This document shows, piece by piece, positions 23,534-31,780 of a DNA stretch of 42,637 nucleotides. The translations under genes and the position numbers were made by a program. The DNA lies in assembly GCF_015057245.1 (NCBI RefSeq), contig NZ_SVET01000022.1:1-42637 (forward strand), written 5' to 3'. The notes under the pieces were generated by a model. The model saw only the letters and a program-made list of their open reading frames with translations. It had not been told where the DNA came from and ran no database searches. The stretch is from Pseudobutyrivibrio ruminis. GTDB lineage: Bacteria; Bacillota; Clostridia; Lachnospirales; Lachnospiraceae. Each line of letters opens with the position of its first letter. Position 1 is the stretch's first letter.

Positions 23534-24517
23534 TCACATCAAGTATTCATATATCCTATAAGTCAAGAAGTCTAATGCCTCCTCGGCTACTGAATAGTAC
23601 ATATAGTTTCCTTTTCTTTGTTTAGTGACTAATCCACCTGCGCTTAGCACTTTCAATTGTTTTGAAACTGCCGCCTCTGAGATTCCAAGCTTTATGGCAA
23701 GATTTTGGGTGGTGTCTGGACGATGCTTTATAATTCTCAGGATCTGTAATCTGGTACCATCAGCAAGACCATTGTATAGCCGCACTAGTTCCTCTGGAGG
23801 ACATGTCTGCACATTCTCCGCATAAAAATGCTTCACTGTCTGAATAGATGAATTGTTGTCCCTACCCATAATCAGATGCGGGCTAAGGAATACGCTGCCA
23901 GTCACGAAAATTTTATTTATCTCATCATATTTAAAGTGAAACTCTCTATTTTTAACAAATACAATCCCACTCTCGTTTACCTTTAATCTCTCATGAATAT
24001 CTGATAATGATTTTGCTATCCCCTCTGCCTCCCAGGCCTTAAGCATTTTCTTAAGTGCTGTATTCATAAGGGGCTCTAAAATCATTATTTCCTGATAAAA
24101 GTAGGATTCATAAAATCGTCTTGATACATTGATGATTTTTTGTTTTTGTGTAGGTGTTACGTTTGTGCCATTATCACTAAAGACCTTTTTCCAGGTATTG
24201 ATTGAATATCCTTCTAGCGTGGTTAGCGCTTCCTCAATATTCATATCCCTCACCGGGTACGTGTCGAATGTGACAAAATCCATAGGTGCAAACCACTGAT
24301 TTGTACACTCAGACAATTCCCTTATATCAGAAATCAGCTGCTCATCTACTATTTCTTTCACACGCTCCCACCAATGAAGTCTCGCCGTATGATGTTCGGG
24401 ATTGCAAATAACATGCATAGCTGCAAACATTTCAAAAAGTGGAGAAAAAAATATTTCTCCACTTTTCATATAAGTATATGAATCTTTAATTCTATCTGTA
24501 CAGATGCCTATTTTCAT
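23534..24517 (-). CDS. ArsR-family transcriptional regulator, long N-terminal domain
   Basis: The last 80 residues of this 327-residue protein are an ArsR-type winged helix: LVRLYNGLADGTRLQILRII, LAIKLGISEAAVSKQLKVLS and KQRKGNYMYYSV. The first 240 residues are a long domain of unknown function, as in other long ArsR regulators of exporter operons. It carries no obvious metal-binding Cys cluster. It is the last gene of the ABC exporter operon, 11 bases after the second permease, and probably controls that operon through the palindrome at 27163-27180. Confidence 0.85.
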   Translation of the reverse strand: MKIGICTDRIKDSYTYMKSGEIFFSPLFEMFAAMHVICNPEHHTARLHWWERVKEIVDEQLISDIRELSECTNQWFAPMDFVTFDTYPVRDMNIEEALTTLEGYSINTWKKVFSDNGTNVTPTQKQKIINVSRRFYESYFYQEIMILEPLMNTALKKMLKAWEAEGIAKSLSDIHERLKVNESGIVFVKNREFHFKYDEINKIFVTGSVFLSPHLIMGRDNNSSIQTVKHFYAENVQTCPPEELVRLYNGLADGTRLQILRIIKHRPDTTQNLAIKLGISEAAVSKQLKVLSAGGLVTKQRKGNYMYYSVAEEALDFLTYRIYEYLM

Positions 24518-24528
24518 ATATATTCCTA

Positions 24529-25338
24529 CTAAAACAGTACAACGTTACCTGTCTTTCTCATATGTTTTTCTACAACAACTATTGTAATCAAAGTTGCTGA
24601 TAAAAGCACCACTATTATTGCCACACACGCAAATATTGTGTTTGAAATAGACAATATGCTTGCGCCATTTAACAACACCTGTCGCAATGCCTCAAGAACA
24701 TATGTAAGAGGAAATATTAAGCTTATGATTTTGGCCCATGCCGGGAAAATTGCTATAGGCACCTTCACCCCTGCAAAGATTTCCATAGGCTCTTCTAAAA
24801 TAGTAAACAGAAAATCTGTATCCCTTGAATATAGAAAACACGCATTTAAGAATACACCCCACAATAATGCCATTATAATAAAAAGCAAAAGTACTATTGA
24901 TACACCTATCGTATTTACGTTAATAGAAGCGCTATTACTAAATACAATCAAGAGTCCAAATATCAGCATTACTATAGAGCTTTCAAATACAGATGACAGT
25001 GCATTCCCCATTAATACTGCCAGTCTATTGGCTGTGGATAAATAAATGTATTCCAAAGTACCACTCTGCCGCTCCCTCGAAAAATTCCAAGCCGACTGAA
25101 CAACAGATCTAAAAAAGCTCATAGCCATGTAGCCTAACATCAAAAATACTAATATGTTCTTACCATTTATGTACGAAACCAGCGTCCCTTCCACGTTAAA
25201 AGCACTATAGCTATAATATGCTGATAAAAAGCTAAATAACGGCCAGATAAAAAGGGAAATGTAAATTGTACGATTATTAAAATAGTTTTTATGTTGTTTA
25301 ACTGCCTCAGCCCACACAACCTTTAGGAAATATCTCAT
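24529..25338 (-). CDS. ABC-2 type transporter permease (second)
   Basis: A 269-residue membrane protein with about six hydrophobic segments and the ABC-2 features SAWNFSRERQSGTLEYIYLS (coupling helix before the second pair of segments) and IFPLTYVLEALRQVLLNG. The start ATG overlaps the ATPase stop by four bases (ATGA). It probably pairs with the first permease (26333-27145) as a heterodimer around the ATPase. The exported compound is unknown. Confidence 0.88.
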   Translation of the reverse strand: MRYFLKVVWAEAVKQHKNYFNNRTIYISLFIWPLFSFLSAYYSYSAFNVEGTLVSYINGKNILVFLMLGYMAMSFFRSVVQSAWNFSRERQSGTLEYIYLSTANRLAVLMGNALSSVFESSIVMLIFGLLIVFSNSASINVNTIGVSIVLLLFIIMALLWGVFLNACFLYSRDTDFLFTILEEPMEIFAGVKVPIAIFPAWAKIISLIFPLTYVLEALRQVLLNGASILSISNTIFACVAIIVVLLSATLITIVVVEKHMRKTGNVVLF

Positions 25339-26324
25339 GCTATTTCCTCCTTTTGCATATCTTTGGAAAGTTTTATGACAGCCTGTTCTAAAGAAGGCTC
25401 CATCTTATGCAGCTCATTGATAGTCAGCATTTCTTGTATTGCAAACCCTGCCAGTACAGATGACAGTTCCATTTTTGATTCGATTACTGTTTTTCCATTT
25501 TCGAAACTTATTTCTGCCTCGTTATCCACATAGCAAATATGACTTTTCAACTTTTGGTAAATAGCTTCATCCATACCTTTGGTTGAGAACTCATACTGAT
25601 TACGCAGGAATACAAAATCTGTCAAATCCCTCTTGGTCCCCTCAACCACAAGTTCACCGCTATTTACAAGATAAATATAATCACATAATTCCTCTACCTC
25701 AGATAAGTAGTGCGAAGTGAGAAGGATTCCCTTCCCCTGTTCTTTTGCCAAACTCTTTATTTCACGATGTAGCTCCTGAGTAACCACTGCATCAAGACCT
25801 ATAGTAGGCTCATCCAGAAAAATATACTTAGGATCATTTATGAGACCTCTGGCAATCTGCAATCTTTGTTTCATTCCCTTTGAAAATGTTTCTACTGGAA
25901 GATTTGCTTTATACTCTAGGCCTACTAACTTCAAGAGCTTCTCTATACGCTGCTTTAAAACAGCATTATCTATGCCATATAGCTGACCGTAGTACCAAAG
26001 ATTTTCATATGCTGTAAGCCTCCAATAAATCATTCGCTCTCCGCCAGCAATCATGTTGATTTGCTTCTTAACCTCTGATGGATGTTTGATGGCATCCATT
26101 CCATCAAAACTATATGTTCCTGATGTAGGCTCTATAAGTGTTGTAAGCATCTTTATAGTAGTTGTTTTACCGGCTCCGTTTATTCCCAGCAATCCCACAA
26201 TTTGCCCCGCATCTATTTTCATCGATATATCTTTTACAGCCTCTATTCTCTCTCTATGAGATTTGAAAAGCCCGTCTCTTCTTTTTACATCATATGTCTT
26301 TTTTAAATTTCTAACCTCTATCAT
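25335..26324 (-). CDS. ABC transporter ATP-binding protein
   Basis: A 329-residue ATPase of the multidrug/polysaccharide export (ABC-2, DRR/NatA-like) group. It has Walker A GINGAGKTT, the Q loop in KQINMIAGGERM, the signature TFSKGMKQRLQIARGL, Walker B YIFLDEPTIGLD and the switch His in LLTSHYLSEVEEL. The C-terminal 90 residues form the accessory domain of this group. It lies 8 bases after the first permease and overlaps the second. The ribosome site (AAAGG) is very close to the ATG, suggesting coupling with the gene before. Confidence 0.92.
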   Translation of the reverse strand: MIEVRNLKKTYDVKRRDGLFKSHRERIEAVKDISMKIDAGQIVGLLGINGAGKTTTIKMLTTLIEPTSGTYSFDGMDAIKHPSEVKKQINMIAGGERMIYWRLTAYENLWYYGQLYGIDNAVLKQRIEKLLKLVGLEYKANLPVETFSKGMKQRLQIARGLINDPKYIFLDEPTIGLDAVVTQELHREIKSLAKEQGKGILLTSHYLSEVEELCDYIYLVNSGELVVEGTKRDLTDFVFLRNQYEFSTKGMDEAIYQKLKSHICYVDNEAEISFENGKTVIESKMELSSVLAGFAIQEMLTINELHKMEPSLEQAVIKLSKDMQKEEIA

Positions 26325-26332
26325 CCTTTGAC

Positions 26333-27145
26333 CTACCCTTCCATTTTTTCTAACGCTAATCTTTCCGCCTGCTTCATTAGAGGCATTCCGAATGCTATAT
26401 AAATTGTTCCACTAATCAATGCCATCAAGGCTGTTTGGGTGAATTGACCTTGTCCCATGCCACCAAGCAATGCTGCTCTCATAAGAGAAACGCAATCTGT
26501 AACAGGGATCAGCTTTCCTAACAATCTAAGACCGGTTGGTAAATACTCTATTGGAAATGTAATTCCACAAACCAAAAACATGCCTGTGAATAATGTGTTT
26601 TGTGTAATATAAGTATTTCTGGTATAAAGCATCACGCATCCCAGCATCAGTGATAACCCAAAGAAGCAATATAGTGACAGGACCACTGCTATCCCAAATT
26701 CTACTAAGTTGAACTCATGTATTCTAAGGCCAAAGAATACTCCAATAAGTGTTGCTATTGCTGTTTCTCCAAAAGTGGTGATTGTCTGAAGCAACATATT
26801 GCCTAGGAAATATGCCACTCTTCTAAATGGAGCAAGCATCAGGCTTTCCAACGTTCCTTCCCACAGTTCAGTCATCAAGGTTCTGCTAACATTCAGACAT
26901 GTTCTAACAACAAACAGATACATAAGACTACCCACTATAGCGTAGCTCATATAATCACTTGTGCCTGTCAAGCCACTGAAGCTATCCGACAGCTGTCTTC
27001 TGAAAAAATAGTGATACATCAGCCACGCTCCAAAGGTAGTATAAAAAGAAGTCAATATACACCCCACCATAAAGCTGATTGGATAGGCCCGCAGTCTTAC
27101 CTGAAACTCCTTTTTAATGGTTGCTTTCAATACTTTTAGTTCCAT
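26333..27145 (-). CDS. ABC-2 type transporter permease (first)
   Basis: A 270-residue membrane protein with about six hydrophobic segments and ABC-2 hallmarks (SRTLMTELWEGTLESLMLAP, then GITFPIEYLPTGLRLLGKLI). I chose the ATG at 27145, four bases after GAGGAGG; the in-frame TTG at 27163 overlaps the operator-like palindrome. It is the first gene of the exporter operon, behind a strong promoter. Confidence 0.88.
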   Translation of the reverse strand: MELKVLKATIKKEFQVRLRAYPISFMVGCILTSFYTTFGAWLMYHYFFRRQLSDSFSGLTGTSDYMSYAIVGSLMYLFVVRTCLNVSRTLMTELWEGTLESLMLAPFRRVAYFLGNMLLQTITTFGETAIATLIGVFFGLRIHEFNLVEFGIAVVLSLYCFFGLSLMLGCVMLYTRNTYITQNTLFTGMFLVCGITFPIEYLPTGLRLLGKLIPVTDCVSLMRAALLGGMGQGQFTQTALMALISGTIYIAFGMPLMKQAERLALEKMEG

Positions 27146-27162
27146 TAATCCTCCTCTTTGCA

Positions 27163-27180
27163 ATTAACCATTTGGTTAAT
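27163..27180. promoter_or_regulatory. Operator-like palindrome before the ABC exporter operon
   Basis: ATTAACCA and TGGTTAAT are perfect 8-base arms with a 2-base centre. The site lies between the predicted transcription start (about 27202) and the ribosome site. ArsR and TetR-type repressors use such sites; the operon's own ArsR-type protein is the natural candidate. Confidence 0.65.
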
Positions 27181-27208
27181 CATATTTTATTTTTCAAAAA
27201 TATATGGG

Positions 27209-27237
27209 ATTATAATGATGCAGAATTAGAAAGTCAA
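27209..27237 (-). promoter_or_regulatory. Promoter of the ABC exporter operon
   Basis: The minus strand shows TTGACT (27232-27237), exactly 17 bases, then consensus TATAAT (27209-27214). It is the strongest promoter match on the minus strand in this window, as expected for a unit held down by a repressor. Confidence 0.8.
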
Positions 27238-27276
27238 TAAGAATTTGAGATATTAATACGTGTTTTGGATGTTGAT

Positions 27277-27635
27277 TATAATTAGGAAGAGCTAAAATAT
27301 GGAGGCTGTTTTTGAAATCCTACCGCCAGATTTGCAAAATCCTAGTTTCGCCCGTAGTTTTTGACCCCTGTGTGTATAAACTAGGCCTTATGAGTGTAGT
27401 AGTGTGTATTATCTAGATAGATAGCGGGATGCTCTAGCGATTTATAGTCGATTTAGGCATACACTAATCCAGTAGTGGGCATTTCACTACGGTTGAATAA
27501 TTAAAAATCGCCTCCCAACCGTAGGTTCAAAAAAGATATGCCACAGATGACAAAAAGCCCCACCAGACTGGTGCAGTAGAGGGTCAAGTATATCTACAAG
27601 AAAAAAGCCTTCAGACGAATCTGAAGGCTTTTTTG
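27277..27635 (+). ncRNA. Candidate structured RNA, gene-free region
   Basis: No reading frame of note lies between 27238 and 27834. On the plus strand a TATAAT (27277-27282, weak -35) is followed by a series of stems: CCTAGTTT/AAACTAGG (27341-27385), AGTGTGT/ATACACT (27401-27465) enclosing CTAGA/TCTAG, GTAGTG/CACTAC (27472-27490) or the competing CTACGGTTG/CAACCGTAG (27487-27524), and CACCA/TGGTG (27561-27573). A strong terminator closes it. I do not recognise tmRNA, RNase P, 6S or SRP RNA motifs. A degraded element is the alternative. Confidence 0.4.
27601..27634. terminator. Strong bidirectional terminator hairpin
   Basis: A 14-bp perfect stem AAAAAAGCCTTCAG/CTGAAGGCTTTTTT with a 6-base loop. 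No protein gene ends near it on either strand, which implies that it ends an unannotated transcript, most simply the candidate RNA on the plus strand. Confidence 0.85.
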
Positions 27636-27802
27636 CTGAGGCTGAGGAGGCTCGAACTCATCTCGGTCTCAAAAATATTGAAAGAAAGGCATTTGTTGCC
27701 TCTGCATTTTTAAGTTAAACCACAGGTTAGAACATTGGGGTCAGAGGCACCTACTTTTAAAACTAACAATCATTGATGAAGGCGATGATTGCTTCAATAA
27801 AA
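27636..27802. other. Rest of the intergenic region, with tRNA-like fragment and hairpins
   Basis: At 27636-27670 the minus strand reads like the T arm and 3' acceptor strand of a tRNA (GAGTTCGAGCCTC with a 4-of-5 stem), but no 5' half exists. Further on, GCCTCTG/CAGAGGC (27698-27748) form a 7-bp inverted repeat. No gene is seen. Confidence 0.35.
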
Positions 27803-27826
27803 TGAGCTGGCTATAATGCCAGCTCA
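27796..27826 (-). terminator. Terminator of the alpha-galactoside operon
   Basis: A 9-bp perfect stem TGAGCTGGC/GCCAGCTCA (27803-27826) has a 6-base loop. The minus strand then reads TTTTATT. It lies 9 bases past the alpha-galactosidase stop. Confidence 0.8.
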
Positions 27827-27834
27827 GCTTGCCA

Positions 27835-29940
27835 TTACTTCTTTTTAAAATATAGGCATATAGCATACATATCATCAGGAATGACATATTCCAATCTTCC
27901 CGTATTGAAAGATATATTTTCAGTCTGGAAAGAATAACAATCAGCTAAATCATAATCTTTACTTAGGTCTAAACATACTTTTTCACCTTTAGCCTGATTA
28001 AAGCCATGTATTACAACGTACGCTTCTTTCATTTCTAGACTCTCTCTAACTATTGCTTGCCAGCCCTTTGGATGACGATAGCTACCTATCTTGCTTCCGT
28101 AGAAATATGTTTTACCATCTTTAATGATAGATGCGATTTTCTTGTAGAAGGAAATACCTTCATCTATCACTTTCCACTGTAATTCGTCCAATGAACACAC
28201 GTCACCTGATAGGCACATTCTTCCTAAAAACGTATTTGCGATAGAATAAGCTACTCTCTTTAGTGAATCATCTTTTCTTATAACAGCCCAGATTTGACTT
28301 TGTCTAGGTAAGATTACCCTATGCAAGTTTGCTGCAATAATAGGTATTTCTGGGCACTCGTGTGCATCTGAAAATGAGGCCATACTACAAAGTGACATCA
28401 TTAAAGGTTCAAGCTTATGTCCACCAGAAGCACAGTTCTCTAAAATGATTCCAGGTATTTCCTTTTTTACTTTCTGTATAAACTTAATAGATTGTTCCTG
28501 ATTTTGTCTGAGACCTTCGCCTAGGGATTCAGCTCCATCGCATCCAATTCCCACGTTGTCATTACAATCCATTTTCATGTATTCAAATCCATATTGCTTT
28601 AAGGTACCAATAACCTTTTGGGTTAAATAATCTTGCACATACTCTTGGCGTAAATCCCAGAATCTTCTCATGGTAGTAGTCAATGGATATCCGTCACGTT
28701 TTAATAAGTGAGCTGTATCTTGATAAGCTTTTGACTTCTCTCCTACATTATCTATTTCAAACCAAATTCCTGGTTTCATTCCACCATTTTTAATAGTTTG
28801 AACAGTCTTATCTAGTCCATCTTTGAAAAGTTCTTTGGACACATCATAATCGCCCATAGAAACATCCCAAGGAATTCCCTCTTGCTTATACCAGCCACAG
28901 TCAATAACGAAGTACTCAAACCCTTTATCTTTAATGGTATTAACTATTTCACATATATTCTCGTGAGATGGATTTCCCCATGTAGTACAATACTCATTAA
29001 ACATTATTGGCAAAATCTGTTCTGACTCAGGTCCATCATTTACGACCCTATTTAGGGATGAAGTCAGTCGTCTATATATTTCTTCCTCATCATGCTGGCA
29101 TACAGAAACAATCGCCTCGGGTGATACAAATTCCTCGTTTGGCTCTAATGTCTTTGTCCAATGACCATACTCACGATCAGCTAAACCACCTGAGATTTGA
29201 ACATAATCTCCTCGTCTATATACCTCCATTTGCCAAGAAGCATTATGCATAAGTTGAGCACCCCAAAAGATTTGGTTCTTAGAATCTTCCAACACCATAA
29301 TAGGGAAGAACTTATTAACTGGAAGTGATCCTATAGAACCAAATCTTTCGCATCTAACTGCGTGGCCTCCCCATGATGGCTCAAGTTGTAAATCCTCAAG
29401 TGATATCGTTTCCTTTCTCCCTTCCATACTCCATACGCTACGGATTCTATGGAGTTTTAAAGTTTCAGCACCATCTTTATCCATCAACGGAGAAAGTTTG
29501 CCTAATGAAAAACTTGATAATGTTTCTAAAGTTACCTCTTTGCTGCTATTATTCTTAAAACTAGAATAGGTTCTAATTACATTTTCACCTTCTATATATG
29601 TAAGATGATGGCATACTAAGTAACCTCTTTCATCTTCCAACAGAGTTTTAATCTCCGTTGTATCATCTCCAGTTTTTACGCTTTGCTCTTTATATTCAAA
29701 TCCAGTTACTGTAGGGCTTTGGCGCATCGTAACACCAGGTGCGTAGCCGCCATTATAAGTATCTCCCATTATCTTAACCTGGACTGCCGAATCAATATAT
29801 GGCTTTTCTTTCATGTCATCCATATTTATATATTCAATAGCAGCAGGAAGTAAAACGAATTCAACATTCTTGGTATCTTCATCAATAAGATATGTTGCCT
29901 TCATGTCCCCTAAAACATAAGTGTTTAATAATTTCTGCAT
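27835..29940 (-). CDS. Alpha-galactosidase, GH36
   Basis: This enzyme removes alpha-1,6-linked galactose from melibiose, raffinose and related sugars. The 701-residue protein has the family layout: an N-terminal beta-sandwich to about residue 300, then the barrel with FVIDCGWYK (345-352), KPGIWFEID (389-397), the nucleophile D458 in YMKMDCN, NCASGGHK (502-509) and the acid/base D525 in SFSDAHECP. No signal peptide is present, so it works in the cytoplasm on imported sugar. It starts 2 bases after the second permease and is the last gene of the operon. Confidence 0.93.
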   Translation of the reverse strand: MQKLLNTYVLGDMKATYLIDEDTKNVEFVLLPAAIEYINMDDMKEKPYIDSAVQVKIMGDTYNGGYAPGVTMRQSPTVTGFEYKEQSVKTGDDTTEIKTLLEDERGYLVCHHLTYIEGENVIRTYSSFKNNSSKEVTLETLSSFSLGKLSPLMDKDGAETLKLHRIRSVWSMEGRKETISLEDLQLEPSWGGHAVRCERFGSIGSLPVNKFFPIMVLEDSKNQIFWGAQLMHNASWQMEVYRRGDYVQISGGLADREYGHWTKTLEPNEEFVSPEAIVSVCQHDEEEIYRRLTSSLNRVVNDGPESEQILPIMFNEYCTTWGNPSHENICEIVNTIKDKGFEYFVIDCGWYKQEGIPWDVSMGDYDVSKELFKDGLDKTVQTIKNGGMKPGIWFEIDNVGEKSKAYQDTAHLLKRDGYPLTTTMRRFWDLRQEYVQDYLTQKVIGTLKQYGFEYMKMDCNDNVGIGCDGAESLGEGLRQNQEQSIKFIQKVKKEIPGIILENCASGGHKLEPLMMSLCSMASFSDAHECPEIPIIAANLHRVILPRQSQIWAVIRKDDSLKRVAYSIANTFLGRMCLSGDVCSLDELQWKVIDEGISFYKKIASIIKDGKTYFYGSKIGSYRHPKGWQAIVRESLEMKEAYVVIHGFNQAKGEKVCLDLSKDYDLADCYSFQTENISFNTGRLEYVIPDDMYAICLYFKKK

Positions 29941-29942
29941 GA

Positions 29943-30806
29943 TTATCCTTTCACCGCCCCAACGGTCATTCCTTTAATAAAGTATTTTTGTAAGCTTAAA
30001 AACAATATTGCTATTGGCATAACTGAAATAACAATTGCTGCCATCGCAGTTGTGTAATCACTGGCCTGAGCAGAAAAGAGTGACTGAATTACAACAGTAA
30101 GTGTTTTCAATTCTTTCTTACTTACATATAAACTAGCTAACATGTAATCATTCCAAATTTGGAAAGCCTGCATGATTATAAGTGTCGCCATAGCTGGCTT
30201 TAGAAGCGGTAATACAACGGTAAAGTAGGTTCTAAAAACTGAGCATCCATCAATTCTTGCTGCTTCTTCTAGCTCTATAGGAACTGTAGACATAAAGCTT
30301 GTCATTAAAAATACGCCAAATGAAATCGCCGTAGCTATATACATAAATATAATTCCAAATCTTGTATTTGTAAGATTCAAATTGGCACCAATAATATATA
30401 TTGGTAAAAACAACGCCTGAAATGGAATTAAAATTCCAATGATGAAATATACATAACAGAACTTGAAAAACTTTCCTTTACTTCTAGCAATAGCCCATGC
30501 AGTAGCACTACATAATATAGCTAAAACCAATACTGCTATTGCTGTATACAAAAAAGTGTTAGTAAATGTAGTCGCTAAATTAAGCTTCTCAAAAGCCTTC
30601 TTATAGTTCTCAAATTGAATGCTTGACGGTAATGTTAGTGCATTTGTTAAATATAATTCTTTCTTTGTCTTAAACGAATAATTAAATACTACAAATATAG
30701 GCAAAATAAATATTACTGCTACTATTGTCATCAAAATTTGCGTAATAAATGTACTTTTAGTATAAGGGGTAGATGTAATTTCTGATTTGTCCTTTGTTCT
30801 TTTCAT
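29943..30806 (-). CDS. Sugar ABC transporter permease (MalG-like, CUT1)
   Basis: A 287-residue inner-membrane permease with six hydrophobic segments. The EAA loop that contacts the ATPase reads ELEEAARIDGCSVFRTYFTV, then VLPLLKPAMAT. It ends GMTVGAVKG, typical of the second CUT1 permease. The start codon overlaps the first permease stop (TAATG). The operon contains no ATPase; CUT1 systems often share one encoded elsewhere (MsmK-like), and that is inferred here. Confidence 0.93.
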   Translation of the reverse strand: MKRTKDKSEITSTPYTKSTFITQILMTIVAVIFILPIFVVFNYSFKTKKELYLTNALTLPSSIQFENYKKAFEKLNLATTFTNTFLYTAIAVLVLAILCSATAWAIARSKGKFFKFCYVYFIIGILIPFQALFLPIYIIGANLNLTNTRFGIIFMYIATAISFGVFLMTSFMSTVPIELEEAARIDGCSVFRTYFTVVLPLLKPAMATLIIMQAFQIWNDYMLASLYVSKKELKTLTVVIQSLFSAQASDYTTAMAAIVISVMPIAILFLSLQKYFIKGMTVGAVKG

Positions 30807-31696
30807 TATTGCTGCACCTCCCTTGACTTAAGTGTCTTAACCTGAATTAAGGCTACTAATAATAATGCAAGCACCAATGTTACTGACATAGCAGAGCCAT
30901 ATCCAAACTGTCTTGATCCAATTGCAGTATTGTATATCTGTAATATTACTGATGTTGAAGATCTACCAGGTCCACCACCTGTTGAAGATACTAATAAGTC
31001 ATATACCTTCAGGGAACCTGTAGTAATTCCAACAACACATATAGTTATTGATGGAGCAAGCATTGGAATTGTGATATTAAAAAATCTAGATACTGCTCCA
31101 GCACCATCTACTTTGGCTGCCTCATATAGCTCAGCTGGAATAGATTGAAGTCCAGCAAGATAGATTAGCATCCAATATCCAATCCACTGCCAGTTATTTG
31201 CTATTAAGAGACCAGATAAAACTGTCTCACCGCTGCCAAATAGCAAGAAATTGATATTTGTTCCTAACACATCATTAATTTCAGGGAGCACGTTTGAATA
31301 CATTTTTAACCAAATAAAACCAACGATTACTGAACTGATTAGACAAGGAATAAAAAATACAGTTCGATACAGTTTTTGTGCCTTAATTCCAGAATCGAGT
31401 GCCACTGCAAATAAAAGCGCAAATACGTTTTGAATTATCGTATTTCCAATAGTAAATTTTATTGTGAACCACCATGATTGCAAAAAATTAGTATCATGAA
31501 ATAGATTGATGTAATTTTTTAATCCCACAAATGGCTTGTCTACAGTAAGACCATTCCAACTTGTTAAAGAATACCTGAAAGCAAGAATTGCAGGGATAAT
31601 AATACCAACTGTAAAAACAATAAAACCTGGTATAACTAGCAAGAAATATTGTCTTTCCAACCTTTTTTGCAATCCACTTGTTTTAATATTTCCCAT
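30806..31696 (-). CDS. Sugar ABC transporter permease (MalF/UgpA-like, CUT1)
   Basis: A 296-residue permease with six membrane segments. The coupling loop is ELYEAAKVDGAGAVSRFFNI, then TIPMLAPSITI. I chose the ATG at 31696, with GGAGAGG upstream, over an in-frame GTG two codons earlier that overlaps that site. It lies after a hairpin that separates it from the binding-protein gene. Confidence 0.93.
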   Translation of the reverse strand: MGNIKTSGLQKRLERQYFLLVIPGFIVFTVGIIIPAILAFRYSLTSWNGLTVDKPFVGLKNYINLFHDTNFLQSWWFTIKFTIGNTIIQNVFALLFAVALDSGIKAQKLYRTVFFIPCLISSVIVGFIWLKMYSNVLPEINDVLGTNINFLLFGSGETVLSGLLIANNWQWIGYWMLIYLAGLQSIPAELYEAAKVDGAGAVSRFFNITIPMLAPSITICVVGITTGSLKVYDLLVSSTGGGPGRSSTSVILQIYNTAIGSRQFGYGSAMSVTLVLALLLVALIQVKTLKSREVQQ

Positions 31697-31738
31697 TTTC
31701 ACCTCTCCAAACTAGCAGTCATTAAGAAAAATTGCTAT

Positions 31739-31775
31739 AAAAATGGCCGCTGCAGAAGCAGCAGCCATAATTTTT
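31739..31775 (-). terminator. Attenuator-like hairpin between binding-protein and permease genes
   Basis: ATGGC-GCTGC pairs with GCAGC-GCCAT around one mismatch, with a 4-base loop. Five T follow on the minus strand. Placed just past the binding-protein stop, it would leave most transcripts with only the genes upstream, giving more binding protein than permease. Confidence 0.7.
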
Positions 31776-31780
31776 AAAAA

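Noticed and set aside
27301..27366. Short frame MEAVFEILPPDLQNPSFARS in the gene-free region
   Set aside because: Only 21 codons with a stop after, no good ribosome site, and overlapping the stems of the candidate RNA. It cannot be called coding from sequence alone.
27698..27748. A 7-bp inverted repeat GCCTCTG/CAGAGGC as a tRNA acceptor stem
   Set aside because: The enclosed 37 bases are too short and do not form D, anticodon and T arms.
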